64,000 nt of DNA. Origin: Absidia repens. Taxonomy: Eukaryota > Mucoromycota > Mucoromycetes > Mucorales > Cunninghamellaceae. The stretch spans positions 434,001 through 498,000 of the forward strand of contig MCGE01000010.1 of the NCBI GenBank assembly GCA_002105175.1, written 5' to 3'. Positions 17,047 to 28,614 of this stretch are shown here, piece after piece (position 1 is the stretch's first letter; the number at the start of each line of letters is the position of its first letter). The notes beneath the pieces are model-generated. The model had not been told where the DNA came from, did not search any database, and saw only the letters and a list, made by a program, of their open reading frames with translations. Made by a program: the position numbers and the translations under genes.

Positions 17047-17278
17047 TGAGCACCAAGGCAAAATAGGAAATAGATAACTCTCATATAGCGAATTTTGCAC
17101 TTGTTTTTTTCAGCGTATATATGGCTCCTTGCCCCATCCTTGGAGACCTTGCGCCTAGTTGACAGTTCTAGACCGTTTCATATGCAACATGGTATTATTT
17201 CCGTTCTACCATTCATATAATCAACCAAGACTATATTGTCGACGTAACAGCTCCACTAGACTCGGCATATTGTATATA

Positions 17279-18158
17279 TGGTGCGGCTCACTTATAATGT
17301 CAAATATTAGGCATGATCCTAGAAAGCTGATAGTTTTTTAAAAAATGGCCACCTCAAAAAAATAATGTATAAACATGATAATTCAGACCTTTAAGAACAA
17401 AACTTGTACATTGGTAATAAAAAAAGAAAAACTTATCAGCCTTCAAAAAAAGAAGACTTTGGCTGGTTGGCCTAGGATTTGAAACGTATCTGATGTACTA
17501 AAAAGGAAAATTTATTTTGTAAAACACCGCGAAAACTGTAAAATATTATACAGAAAACAAGGTCCTGTTTTTTGCTCGTTCCCGCTCCCATATCAAGCGT
17601 AGCTAATAGATGTAGATGTAGATGTAGATTGTAAGACTTGCAAATGAGGATTAGTTTATGTATTTTTATTTACTATTTGTACAATAAAAAGTGCCGTCCC
17701 TTCTTTTTTTTTGTTGTTGTTGTACGGACACACACCCATTTGTATTTTTCTGCTTATAATAAGTCCATGTATATACATTTGGTAAGACAATCAAACAATG
17801 ATAGAAAAAGGCAAGACAAAGTTTATTCAGTAGTAATTATAACAATGACAACCAATACTAAACTAAGATGAAGGTTAATCTAAGAGTGGTCCCGAATTCT
17901 GGATCCAAAATGAAAGGGGTTCCCCATGCATCTCGTAAGACCTGAGCTGAAAACCCTTCTAAACTAGTCCTGACGCTAATCCCAGTTGAACAACATCCCA
18001 TTGAGATCAATGAAATGGCGGTGACTTGAGGGAAAAAAAAAAAGAAAAGAAAGGAAGGAGGGAAAAAAAAGGCTTTAAAAGGTATTTTTCAAACTGCGAT
18101 TGAAGCCATAAATTTGAAAGGAAAATTGAAAATTTGACATTATAATCGAGCCGCACCA
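17279..18158. mobile_element. 880-bp terminal-inverted-repeat element (Tc1/mariner-like ends, non-autonomous)
   Basis: The left end TGGTGCGGCTC... and the right end ...GAGCCGCACCA are inverted repeats matching at 27 of 30 positions, and a TA dinucleotide lies directly outside each (17277-17278 and 18159-18160), as expected for a TA-targeting transposon. There is no transposase frame. Inside are four TAGATG hexamers (17608-17632) and a family A repeat on the minus strand. A second, inverted copy lies at 57628-58724. Confidence 0.85.
17815..18065 (-). repeat. Family A interspersed repeat, copy A3 (subfamily I, inside TIR element)
   Basis: Read on the minus strand: CT tract (18030-18065), GGACTAGTTTAGAAGGG, TTTTCAGCTCAGG, GATGCATGGGGAACCCC, TTCATTTTGGATCCAG, and ACTGAATAAACTTTGTC. 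Nearly identical to copy A12 in the second copy of the TIR element. Confidence 0.88.
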
Positions 18159-18243
18159 TAAGAACTAATCATACACTGATTTTTTTCCCTTCTTTCTAAA
18201 AAAATAAAACCAATAGGCATGCAATACATCGAGAATACGAACT

Positions 18244-18378
18244 ATGTATTTGTCATTGGAAGAAGAAGAAAAACAGGTACAAAAAGTCCTAGAGAAGGAG
18301 TACCTACCTTTGCAATCATTAATGGCAAGGCGAGCTCTCCTCCATTGGAACGTCCCTCTACGTAAAAAAGTTCCCTGA
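18244..18378 (+). CDS. Possible 44-aa small protein
   Basis: An ATG-initiated frame with a Glu/Lys-rich amphipathic start and a basic C-terminus (MALLHW-like centre, ending RKKVP). The composition is protein-like, unlike the surrounding AT-rich DNA, but I recognise no family and there is no clear promoter or poly(A) signal. It could equally be a decayed exon. Low confidence. Confidence 0.2.
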   Translation: MYLSLEEEEKQVQKVLEKEYLPLQSLMARRALLHWNVPLRKKVP

Positions 18379-18622
18379 TTAGCACATTCCCTTTACAATA
18401 CAAATAGTCAACTATGTTTTACAGTCAACATTTATTTCTATTATTCACAAAAGCGTACACAAAATACAATCATATAAGACGTTCATATAACGACACATTT
18501 GACATCAATATTCATATATTTTATTTACAAATCAATAAAAAAAAAAAAAGCCAACCAAACTATACTATTTGATAAAGATATATATCACTAAACTAAGCTA
18601 AACCTGACAATAGTAAAATATA

Positions 18623-19550
18623 CTACTCATCATCTTCTTCATCGTCATTTTCTCTAAACCTAGGATTTTGTTGTTCCTTTTGTCGTTTTCTATCTTCAGG
18701 TTGTTCGTCAGACATGGTTCTTTTACGGTTTGCTATAATAACCAAAACAAGGCATATAAATGGTGAGTAAGGCTGTTTGGATAATAGCAGTATGTATAAA
18801 GGGTAGAGGAAACAGAGAGGGAGAATGTGTGTGTTTGTGTGAGAGAGAGGGAGTTTACCTGCAGTAGCAGCATTGCTCTTATATTCACCGGCACCAGCAG
18901 GGACTTCTTGAATGGCTTCATAGTTTTGTTGTTGTTCACGAGCACGTTGGCGTTCCATTTCCACACGAGTACGATGTCCCCAGCCGCCACGACCTGCATC
19001 ATATTCTTCACGATATTCGTCACGAACTTGACCACCATTCCTGCCTCGACCGTATTGTCGTCCTTCCTTGAAGCCAGGATCCAAATCACAACGAATAACT
19101 CGTTCATCCAATTTTGTTCCGTTGACATATTTCATACAATCCAAGGCGTCTACTCGATGGTAATATCTACACAGATACAATAACACGTAGATGGCTTTAG
19201 TATACCAGATCAGATAATAATAATAATAAAAGACTTACTCTACAAAACAGAATCCACAAGGTGTTTTTTGATTCCTATCCAGCCCCATAATAATACGCTT
19301 AATTTCTCCAGCTTTGGAAAAGAGCTCATATAGTTGTTCTTCGGTGGTGTAAAAGGAGAGGTTGCCAACATAGAGAGTAGTGGTCGATGACAATTCATCA
19401 CTAAGTTGGTTTTGATTTCCCTATTGTAAAAAATAATCATCAGTTGAGTGAGTCTGTTGGTCCAGTGGAAAGTTAATGGTATAAAAGAGATACCTGATAT
19501 TGTTGATCTTTATAGCTAGAAGGTACAGCGAGAGAGTGGACAAGAGACAT
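18623..19550 (-). CDS. CBP20: Nuclear cap-binding protein subunit 2
   Basis: Small subunit of the nuclear cap-binding complex. It binds the m7G cap of Pol II transcripts together with CBP80 and promotes splicing and export. Four exons (19550-19494, 19420-19239, 19166-18859, 18732-18623) encode 218 aa. A single RRM spans about residues 32-110 with RNP2 LYVGNL and RNP1 CGFCFVEYY. It is followed by the family-specific block with [24 protein letters not shown] and EEYD, which contacts the cap. The N-terminal Tyr residues ([11 protein letters not shown]) match the cap-stacking region of known CBP20. The C-terminus is basic then acidic. Lies next to MDM35 on the same strand. Confidence 0.96.
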
Positions 19551-19774
19551 AGTTGTAGATTTGAAGAGAAAAGAGAAGAAGGGAAGACGAAAAAAAAAAA
19601 GAATAAAAACATTCGACGGAGATTAAAAACATTTGCAATAACAAACACCAGAAGGTAAGTATAAGACATGAAGAGGGAAGGTTCTATTTTATTAAAGCAA
19701 AAATTCTAAACTATGTGTTAAATGGAGAAGAGAGAGAAGGAATGGGAATATATTATGACTAAGTATGGCAGGTT

Positions 19775-20116
19775 CTATGTGGCTTTTGTTGAATCGTCGC
19801 TTTCGTTTTGCTTGCCATCGGTAGCAGGGAAGGGTGATTCTTTACGGGAGTCTGATAGTAACTTGTCGATTCCTTTGTCCTTGAGAGCAACCTATCGGAT
19901 GGTAATAATGAAAAAAAAGGTTATTAAGTAGTCAATAGATCATATAAGTGGTTACTAACTGTTCTTTACCATCACACAGGCTCGGTAGTCTTTGAACAAA
20001 TCTTCACATTCCGGTGTAGTGTCACCTTTCAGGAATTTTTCAGAGTACCATTTGTTGAAACAGTTGTCGTATTTGTGCTTGAGTTCAGTGCAATCAGCTC
20101 CAACGCTAGAAGACAT
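19775..20116 (-). CDS. MDM35: Mitochondrial intermembrane-space protein, Mdm35/TRIAP1 family
   Basis: Partner of the Ups/PRELI lipid-transfer proteins in the mitochondrial intermembrane space. Exons 20116-19970 and 19891-19775 (78-nt intron) give 87 aa. The sequence has the twin CX9C signature exactly: [11 protein letters not shown] and [11 protein letters not shown], which are oxidised by the Mia40 pathway, with the family hallmark [13 protein letters not shown] between them. No targeting presequence, as usual for this class. The C-terminal tail is hydrophilic. Divergent from the Zn2Cys6 gene at 20639. Confidence 0.94.
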
Positions 20117-20638
20117 TTGTAGTATGTATTTCGAGAAAAGGAAAAAAAAGGAAAGAAAAAAAAAATTGAAAAAAATCCTAGTCGCCGGGGGTTAAATAAT
20201 ATTTGGCGTCCAACAAGATTTTCCTACAACAGCAAAACGGTAACCTGCGCAAGAGTGATTCGACTGTACATGGTCCTCTTATTATCCAATATTTTTTCTT
20301 CCTAATAAAAATCAAATAAATATTCTTCACAATATTCTCCAATACTGTGCAGGCCTATCTAGTCAAAGCATCATCTAGTAGTCCTTTTTAAGGCTCTATA
20401 TATTGTATATATGACAGTAAGGCTCTTGAAATATTTTACTTGTACTATACCCGGTTTAAAGGCATAATTGTATTGAATATGGAGGAATGGCGCGGTCTAC
20501 GAGTGTCAATTACAGGGTACTAGATTTTGATGAAAATTCATCAACGCATATTTCAAATCTCAGCTGAGCTTGACCGCTGATTACTGTAAAGTGAAAAAAA
20601 AAAACTGGAAATGCTCGGCGGTCTTTTTCTTCTTCTTT
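20117..20638. promoter_or_regulatory. Divergent promoter region between MDM35 and a Zn2Cys6 gene
   Basis: 522 bp between two divergent start codons. It contains a TATATATTG-type AT stretch near 20395-20410 and an A-rich tract near 20140-20180. I cannot identify specific operators. Confidence 0.4.
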
Positions 20639-23140
20639 ATGGCCACTGTGAAAACCAAGAGAACTCGATCTTCAACGGCTTGTACGAGATGTCGACGTAT
20701 GAAAGTGCGCTGCGATGTAGCTGATCGTTTTCCAAACAAATGTACAAGATGCGAACGAGTCAAGGTGTTCTGTGAACTTGATCGCCAGCTCAGGAAAGTT
20801 AGCTTACCTTCACCGTCGAATATTATGGAGCCCGGTACAGCTTCACCACCAACCACAGCAACAACCAGCAACACCACAAGTCCCCTATCTCATACATCCC
20901 CTTGTATATCAAATCTTGTTAAAGCTGAACTACCACTTACATCCAATTTATCACGACCACCAATAACTGACAATATAACGCAAATGTCGGCTTTGGCGCA
21001 GTCAACCACAACTATCCCCGTCTCAACGACAGCAAATTCATCAGCATCAACTCCATTGAACACAACCTCAGCATCAACGTTATATTCAGATCATACAACT
21101 GAGAATCAAATTTTGCCAGATGGAACACTGATCCCCGCAACAGTCATTGATAAACTCTTCGATCTCTTCATGAAATACCAATATCATTATCTGCCTATTT
21201 TTCCAAAACGATACCTGACACCACCTTTTCTACTGCTCAACTCGGATGCCACTTTGCCAACACTTCACGGACTTATCACCATTCCTACTACCACCTCTCC
21301 TGTACTGTTTTGGACTATTTGCGCTGTCGCTTGCCCCATGGCCTACCATCAAGATTTGATCTCGCGAAAAATGTGGGATAGTATTACTGATCATGTGCGG
21401 GTGCTTTTGCAAAAACATAGTATGGTGACTCACTATGTTCTACGCCCTTTTACGGCATTGGCTCATATTTATGCTTTGGTTGTACTTTGCGAATGGCCCT
21501 TACCACATCGGACGACACAGGAAGATTTAACTTGGATTTACTCTGGTCAAGCTGTCCATATTGGCTTACTAGTTGGCTTGCATCGATCTTGGTTCAAATC
21601 GGAATTTGTGATTATGGAAAGCGACAATAGTAATTACGAAAGTGTGAATGGGGAACAACAGCAGCAGCAAAATGGCAACGATTCTAGTAGCAAAACAACA
21701 AGGCCGGGAAGTGGGACGACGAACAACAAAGCTGATCAATCTAGGGCTAGGATGCATGCTTTGATGTGGATGGCCTGCTTTCATATGAACCAACGATTAG
21801 CTAGTATTCATGGTGTACCAGCAACTGCTACTTTGGACTATGCTTTACTCGCTAAATTCAACGACGATATCAAGAAAAACAGCTACAGGACAAGAACAAC
21901 ATGCGTTGACGTGGACGACAACGACATTGAAGAAGCTCTTTCTGAATTTGTGAAGCAAGTACACATTTTACACCTCTTAAACCGATGCATCAACACCCTG
22001 GGAATTGACACTGACGCAACACATGACTATACCTCAACTCTGGGCAGTAATAGGAAACGTAATATCGAACAACAATCATCAAATGGAATGCTAGATCCTA
22101 GTTATCGACGATTAGTACACTCAAGTTTGGAAGCAACATTATCGCAGCTTGGTGTGGATTATTCGCCTATGTCACCTATGACCGAGTTGATCTTCCTTCA
22201 CACAAAAGTCCAACTTCATTCGTTTTTACTGGCTCCAGATACACTGGATCGCGACAAGCGCTGGGTGGTGTCTCCTATCTCTATTGTGTGTATGCAGATT
22301 TTACAGTTGGTGCAATTGATGCTGCTGGATGATAAGAAAGAAGATGATCGAAGGAAGGGCGAAGATGATGGAGATGGCAACGATATACAACCATCACAGG
22401 AAGAACAGCAACAGCAACAGCAACGGCAACAAAATGACACCAAAACACCATCATTCCACACTTGGCCGAACTTTGTGGTAAGGACAGTACTGATTAGCTC
22501 GATGATCTTATTCCAATTATCCATATCGAAATATCAAGATTGGCTGGATCGAGAGGCGGTGCAAAAAGGGGTGATACAGGCTAGATCTATCATGGATGAA
22601 ATGACTTGGAGTCCAACGTGCCCTGCAGCTCGTGGTGTGCGGGTATTGGATGGCCTAGCAGTGATGGTATCAGCGGGCGCTCTCAATTGTCCTTCTGACA
22701 TGTGCTTCTCACAATCAAGATTAGGATCGGGGTATTGGGGGATTGTGATGGCATACAAAAAATGGCTTATGAAACAGCAAAAGCGACAACAGCAGCAGCA
22801 ACAACAACAACATATTGAATTTCAACAGCAATTACAGTCGAATCCCTCAGAGCAGCAACAACAACAACAACTTGAAAAAAGCGACGAAGCGGTAACAACA
22901 AATGCTCCCACCTTTGTATCGCCGGGATCACCTGCAGCTGAACAGGCGACATCCTCGACCGCTGCGTTTTTATGTGTGCCTTCTGATCAACAACCTGGCG
23001 CCGTCTATTGTCCTACCAACATTCCTCTTCATCGAACACTCTCGACGGACAACTTGTTCAATACTACCTTCAATTTTGACGACAACGACACTTTGATCAA
23101 TTGGAATGATTTATCTTGGCTGGATACTTATACCCCTTAG
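20639..23140 (+). CDS. Zn2Cys6 fungal transcription factor (Leu3/War1-like zinc cluster)
   Basis: Single-exon gene, 833 aa. The zinc cluster uses C15, C18, C25, C35, C38 and C45 (ACTRCRRMKVRCD ... KCTRCERVKVFCELDRQLRK), a spacing and flank that resemble the Leu3/War1 type. The fungal-specific regulatory region runs from about residue 170 to 380 (DKLFDLFMKYQYHYLPIFP, FWTICAVACPMA, LLVGLHRSWFK). Gln-rich segments interrupt it near residues 340, 600 and 720, and the C-terminus is acidic (FNFDDNDTLINWNDLSWLD), typical of an activation domain. I start at 20639 because the 23 upstream in-frame codons are low-complexity leader. AAATAAACA near 23190 is a likely poly(A) signal. The ligand and targets are unknown. 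Confidence 0.9.
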   Translation: MATVKTKRTRSSTACTRCRRMKVRCDVADRFPNKCTRCERVKVFCELDRQLRKVSLPSPSNIMEPGTASPPTTATTSNTTSPLSHTSPCISNLVKAELPLTSNLSRPPITDNITQMSALAQSTTTIPVSTTANSSASTPLNTTSASTLYSDHTTENQILPDGTLIPATVIDKLFDLFMKYQYHYLPIFPKRYLTPPFLLLNSDATLPTLHGLITIPTTTSPVLFWTICAVACPMAYHQDLISRKMWDSITDHVRVLLQKHSMVTHYVLRPFTALAHIYALVVLCEWPLPHRTTQEDLTWIYSGQAVHIGLLVGLHRSWFKSEFVIMESDNSNYESVNGEQQQQQNGNDSSSKTTRPGSGTTNNKADQSRARMHALMWMACFHMNQRLASIHGVPATATLDYALLAKFNDDIKKNSYRTRTTCVDVDDNDIEEALSEFVKQVHILHLLNRCINTLGIDTDATHDYTSTLGSNRKRNIEQQSSNGMLDPSYRRLVHSSLEATLSQLGVDYSPMSPMTELIFLHTKVQLHSFLLAPDTLDRDKRWVVSPISIVCMQILQLVQLMLLDDKKEDDRRKGEDDGDGNDIQPSQEEQQQQQQRQQNDTKTPSFHTWPNFVVRTVLISSMILFQLSISKYQDWLDREAVQKGVIQARSIMDEMTWSPTCPAARGVRVLDGLAVMVSAGALNCPSDMCFSQSRLGSGYWGIVMAYKKWLMKQQKRQQQQQQQQHIEFQQQLQSNPSEQQQQQQLEKSDEAVTTNAPTFVSPGSPAAEQATSSTAAFLCVPSDQQPGAVYCPTNIPLHRTLSTDNLFNTTFNFDDNDTLINWNDLSWLDTYTP

Positions 23141-24067
23141 TAGCATTAGTTGTAGAATAGTGTAGATAGATAGATATATATATATTTTGAAATAAACATG
23201 TATTTAATTTGCCTTATATTTTTATGCCTCATCAGAGTTTGAAAGTAGTGCACAATTCGCCTGTTTGTTTTATTTTATATTCTTTATTGGATGATTTTTT
23301 AGTCAATGACGAGTACAAGGATAATGTGTTTATCGTAATGTGTATTTTTTTTTTTTTTAGTTATTAGTAGGGATTGACCGGCTGATGGATGAATCAGATT
23401 AAAAAGCACCTGATTTTCAACCTACTGTATTTTTAGTAGCTTGACGCTCAAGCCAATCCTAAATTTTTATTTTTATGTTTGTTGTTGTTCTATGTGTTTG
23501 TGCTCGAACACTTGTCGTACACGAATAATAATAAAATGTTTGATGTTATATGGTACATACAGGATGTATCAAATCATACGTTTTTATTTTGACAGAAAGG
23601 AGTAAAAAAAAAAAAAAAGAGGAAGGTATACACATTTGAATGCAATAGCGCTGTCTGTTGATTCGGCGCATGATGACCAAAATAGTAAAAAGCATAATAG
23701 TGTAAGCCCAGTTAGACCTTACTCAAATATACAGTATTGAATGTGAAGCCATTTTGGTTCAATTGCAAACAAATAATGTATTGTTTTTTTGTTGTTGGTT
23801 TTTTTTTTTTGCATATAAATGGGAGTACATAAAATGGTTTAATTGTTATATTAATGTGGGTGTAATCAGGGAATTTGGAGCTTATCTTGTCCTATGATAA
23901 TTTTCAATTTGTCTCCCCTTCAAAGTTCACGCTATGACTTATCGATATGAGCCAATCAGGAGACTTGCTGGAAAGTAATAAGAGATCCATTTTCCCAGGC
24001 AGGCACTGATTTTCTTTTTTTTTTGGATTTTTTTTTTTTAATATTTTTATATACTAGACTTTAGATT
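23141..24067. other. Intergenic region
   Basis: Between the Zn2Cys6 gene and the PDK-type kinase, both on the plus strand. It is AT-rich with short T and A runs (23347-23360, 23602-23616, 23800-23812, 24016-24041) and GATA/TATA stretches near 23160-23185. The T-rich 100 bp before 24068 probably belongs to the kinase promoter. No coding signal. Confidence 0.45.
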
Positions 24068-25566
24068 ATGAGACCATTGTCCCGTTACATACCAACAAAA
24101 CGATATCTCTGCACTTCTCATGCATTGGCTACCTCGTCTTCCACGTCGTCATCGCCCTCCACCGTTCCATTCACTCCACGAATATCAGTCTCAACCACTG
24201 CAACGAAGAACATCATACCTTCAACAAAAACGCCGTTGTCTCCGCAAAATACAGTGTCACAGTCCTCTACAACCTGGGAACCTCATTTTTACATGAACAA
24301 GGTTTTGGATAAGTATGCCAGCCAGAAAGCAACGCCCGTGACGTTACGACAGCTCCTCTTTTATGAACGCCATCGCACCAAAAAGCGCTTACTGACTTCT
24401 GCCAACTATGTACGCAAGGAACTGCCTATCCGCATTGCTCATCGACTCCGTGAATTCCAAAACCTGCCTTTCATTGTTGGTGTCAATCCTCATATGCAAC
24501 AAGTTTATCGTTTATACTGGGAAGCGTTTGATCGACTGCGCGCTGTGCCACCTATTGAAACACTGGATCAAAATCAACGTTTTTGTGAAATGCTGCACAC
24601 ATCGCTCCAAGCTCATCTGGTGGTGATTCCGCAACTGGCTCTAGGAATTCAAGAATGTGATCATCAGCATATCAATAGGGAAAAACGTGATAAATTCATG
24701 AATGCCACACTTCGGTCACGGATTTCTCGGCGTGTTTTGGCTGAACAGCATTTAATTCTTTCGGATTTTCCACCTGTTTTTACTTCGGCTTCGTCATCAA
24801 CAACAACAAAATCCAATTATCATCTTCAACATCACCACCACCACGAAGACGATGCTTTTGCAGATACAGGCGTGATGATCTTTCAACACTGCTCGGCACG
24901 CTCGACTTTGGCCACTTGTATCAAGAAAGCGCATCTTTGTATCCCCATATTCCAGTACTTGTGGAAGATGGATCAGACATTGACTTTGCCTATGTGGGGG
25001 ATCATATTGAATATATCTTGTACCAACTTCTACTCAATGCCATGCAACATTCCAACAATATCAACTTGACAGATGGCATCCTCTCCGCCTCCACATCATC
25101 GTCATCCCCATCGCCACCACCTATTCGAGTCACTCTATGCGCCAACGACACTGATGTCTTTTTCCGGATCTCCGATCAAGCTGGCGGGATTGCTTCGAAC
25201 GTTTTTCAAAATATCTGGTCTTTTGGACAGCATGCCTCAGAAAACTTCCATCATGTCAAAACCTGGGCGGCGACGGTCATGGACGAACAACAACAACACA
25301 TTGGTGGTAGCGGAAACCTCAAGGACAATATACCGATGAATATGCCACTTGGAATGGGTCTGCCTATGAGCAAAGTATATGCTGAATATTGGGGTGGTGA
25401 TATCAATATACAGACTCTGCATGGATTTGGATCTGATGCTTATTTAAGAATTCCTAAATTGGGTGATCAAATGGAACATTTGGATGTCGAAGATCATGAT
25501 AGCGATTTACATGTGGAATTGGACAGTGGATCTTACGTGACCCATAGGCGACGATTTGTTATTTAA
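24068..25566 (+). CDS. Mitochondrial PDK/BCKDK-type protein kinase (single-base frameshift)
   Basis: Kinase of the pyruvate or branched-chain 2-oxoacid dehydrogenase complex, mitochondrial matrix. The N-terminus (MRPLSRYIPTKRYLCTS) is an Arg-rich presequence. The all-alpha regulatory domain includes RQLLFYER and the block ending RISRRVLAEQHL. The GHKL ATPase fold shows the N box (ELLLNAM-type LLLNAMQHS), G1 box DQAGG and G2 box GMGLPMSKVYAEYWGGD. The frame shifts once near 24909-24913: upstream FQHCSARSTL and downstream HLYQESASLYPHIP are in different frames, and one extra G would join them into about 499 aa. No intron fits. Pyruvate versus branched-chain specificity cannot be decided. Confidence 0.88.
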
Positions 25567-25827
25567 TTTTATAGTATTAGTGTTAGTATTAGTATTAGTA
25601 TTATTATTATCAGTATCAGTATTAGTGTTAGTATTGGTATTAGTAGTTATATGTTTTGTTATATATACCCTCCTTCCCATTGTTATATTATATTCATTAT
25701 TGCCTCAAATAAAAAAAAAAGTACATTATTGTCCTATTTTTCATTGAACCGTGGGTGGCTTATTGATATTCGATACTGTCTTGATAAAACTCATACTGTA
25801 TTGTACTGTATTCATTGTTGTTGCCTT

Positions 25828-25874
<47 letters not shown>

Positions 25875-26232
25875 GCATTGTATTTATGACTTCATACATC
25901 ATACTATTCAATTTCGTTGCTGTCATCATCAAAACACACACAAACACACTACATATAACACCGTTCACGAGAAAGTTAAATGCATGTCAAATCAATTCCT
26001 ATTGAACCATTCATACAAAACAGAACAACAAAGAGCAAAAAAAAAAAAAAAAAAAAAAGCATTGTCGATGATAATATAACTATTTTTTATTGTAAAAAGT
26101 AAAACATTAAAATGAATACTGATAAGTCTAAAATGTAAATGAAATGATGGGTGATAGGTGATGGAGAATGAATGATGGTACAACTATACAAAATATAATA
26201 ATAATGGTGTGAAGAAGGGGATGGAATTCTAT
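25567..26232. other. Convergent 3' intergenic region with ATTAGT array and T42 run
   Basis: Between the kinase (+) and ROK1 (-). It starts with a degenerate TTAGTA/TTATTA hexamer array (25572-25650), has AATAAA at about 25711, an uninterrupted T-run at 25832-25873 (42 nt) and an A-run near 26038-26058. No coding signal. Confidence 0.6.
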
Positions 26233-28614
26233 TTAATCACTTGAAGAAGTGGGTGGCACCGATTGCCCTTCTTGCTTGGATTTCTTGACATTTTCTTTTT
26301 CAGCTAGCTGCGCCTTTCTTTTTCTTCTCTTGGATCCTTCTATCATTGCCCTAAAATAAGAAAAAAAAATTAGTAGCTAATTCATAATCTGTCAAATCCA
26401 TTCACTTACTTTAGTTTCTTTGCTTTCTTCAAATCGTATTTTGGAGTGGTATCAATCGCCTCACGTTCAACCCTGCCTTGTCGTAACTTGGACCGTTTCT
26501 TTTTGCTATAGAATCAAGACATCAAGTTATCAATAAATACACAACTTGTTCACATATATATATCCACCTCTCCCGTTGTTTTTTTTTTTTTTTTTTTTTT
26601 TGTCTACTTTCAACTTACTTTGCTTTTTTCACAGAGAGCATCCATTCAGGAACTTCACAACCAGATTCACGCATCACAGTAACAATGCTCTTCAGATAAT
26701 CAAAGTCGTCCTTTGTGTAGTATGTGATGGCTTCACCTTGACGTCCAGCACGACCCGTACGACCAATTCGATGGATATAGCTTTCGATGGTTTGAGGGAA
26801 ATCGTAGTTGATCACCAAATTCACACCTTTGAAATCCAAACCACGAGCCATCAGTTCAGTGGCAATCAATACCCAGATTCGACCCAGACGGAATTGATCA
26901 ATGATACTTTCACGCTACATACAATAAAAAAAAAAGGATTAGACGAGAATTGTTCGCTTTAAATTTGTGATGTATATCTCCCTGTTGTAAAAAATCAAAT
27001 AAATAATACTAAGCTTACCTGAGCTTTAGTTCGATCAGAGTGGATCACTTCAACATTGATACCATCAAATACCAGTTCCTTGAATAATTCCTTCGCACGA
27101 TCAATCGACTGCACAAAAATCAAGATAGGAGGCTTGATGCCCTTTCGTACATATTGTCGCAATGCTACCATTTTACCCGCTTCATTTCCGGTAAACAAAA
27201 GTTGTTGTTTGATTGTTTCAGTCGCAGCGTTTCTAATATATATAACAAAAAAGAAGAAACATATCAATAAGCATATCAGTTCAATCTACCTTATATTTCA
27301 CTTACTTTGCACCAACAACTATACGAATTGGATTTTTCATTACAGTTTGAGCCAATTCTTCAATGGTTGAGGAAAAAGTAGCACTGAACATGGCCTTTCT
27401 AACAGGAGACCCACTGAATGCGGCAAAGATTTCGTCCGTTTGTTCCAAAAACCCATGATCCAGTAATTTATCAGCTTCATCCAAAATCAAATGTCGTACT
27501 TGAGATAAATCCACTTCCTTTTCTTTGACAGCATAAATCAATCGCATTGGAGTACTAATCAGGATATCTAAATCGTAAACACTGTTAGTTCAAAGTTTTC
27601 CATACGCGAAAATTTTAACTCCCCGTTCTTCTTTTCCTTTTGACTTACCAAACTTCTGTCGTTGTTCGGGAAGTTGTGTCTTGTCAGCTGCCGTGAATGA
27701 CTTGGTCAATAGATGAGATTTGATTTTGGTACCAGCTGATAATCTTGACAATTCACGATCAATCTGTATTCATTTGAACAAAAAACAATGAATCGAGTCT
27801 TAGATTCCATCTTGGTAGGACGTCATTTCAGTATAATTTACCTGTTGAGCCAATTCACGGGTAGGAGCAATGATCAAAGCACGATAACCCACTTTATCAT
27901 GTTTCTTCAAGTCATGTAAGATAGGAAGCAAATACGCCATGGTTTTCCCTGACCCAGTGGGAGCACATGCCATCAAATCCCGTTCGTTGATCATAATAGG
28001 TACTGCTTGCATTTGAATAGGTGTTGGTGTTGTGTATTTGCTGTCACGGAGATTGCGTAAAAGCTTTTGGTCCATGCTGTAAGGTGCTGATGCTAAATCC
28101 GAAAACTGTTCAAACGGTCCAGGAACATCGGTCCCATAGACACGAATACGTCGATCCTTTCGAAAATCGGTGATATCCTTGGTGTTGCTTAGTCCATTGC
28201 TAGTTGGTGTGATATCTATTGGTATTTTTTGAGGATAAAAAAAAATGACACTGTTAGTACAATACAGAGAAGATAGAGGGACGACGGACAGTCTATTTCA
28301 AAGAGTCTGTCATTTACCTTCAGAGGTTTTATCCGTTATAGTTGATTTATGCTTTTTTTTGTCCTTTTTCCCATCCACAACGGTATGAGTCGTCTTAAAG
28401 AAATCGATTTCACCCAAAAGTTGATCCCTAGCTTCCGTATCCTGAGTCACATCTGCTCCTGTGTTTTGTGTGGACTAGAAAAGCAATATACAGGTGAGTT
28501 CATATTACTATTTGCGTCGTTATAAGTAAAGTTTACCTCGAATACTTCTACATCATTTTGAAATCGTTGTTTGTTGAAGGTAGCCCCATTTCCTAACAGG
28601 CGAAATAAATCCAT
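26233..28614 (-). CDS. ROK1: DEAD-box ATP-dependent RNA helicase, Rok1/DDX52
   Basis: Nucleolar helicase required for 18S rRNA maturation in the small-subunit processome. Nine exons (28614-28537, 28474-28318, 28215-27842, 27763-27649, 27567-27306, 27232-27019, 26914-26619, 26505-26410, 26350-26233) give 569 aa, close to yeast Rok1 (564). Motifs in order: the Rok1-specific [20 protein letters not shown] motif TPIQMQAVP, Walker [28 protein letters not shown] (LDEADKLLD), SAT (FSATFSS), and [11 protein letters not shown]. The C-terminal tail is Lys/Arg-rich, as in the family. All introns are 54-104 nt with GTAAG/GTAAA donors. Confidence 0.97.

Larger units (their letters stand above)
15769..18622. 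other. Intergenic region with minisatellite and TIR element
   Basis: Separates the 5' end of the 1260-aa Zn2Cys6 gene from the 3' end of CBP20. It contains the presumed promoter of the former (15769-16100), an A-run of 27 with one G (16577-16609 region), the 68-bp minisatellite, the 880-bp inverted-repeat element, and a short possible ORF at 18244. Nothing else is recognisable. Confidence 0.5.

Noticed and set aside
24900..24920. Programmed ribosomal frameshift in the PDK-type kinase
   Set aside because: No slippery heptamer or structure is evident, and two other genes show the same single-base pattern, so an indel is simpler.
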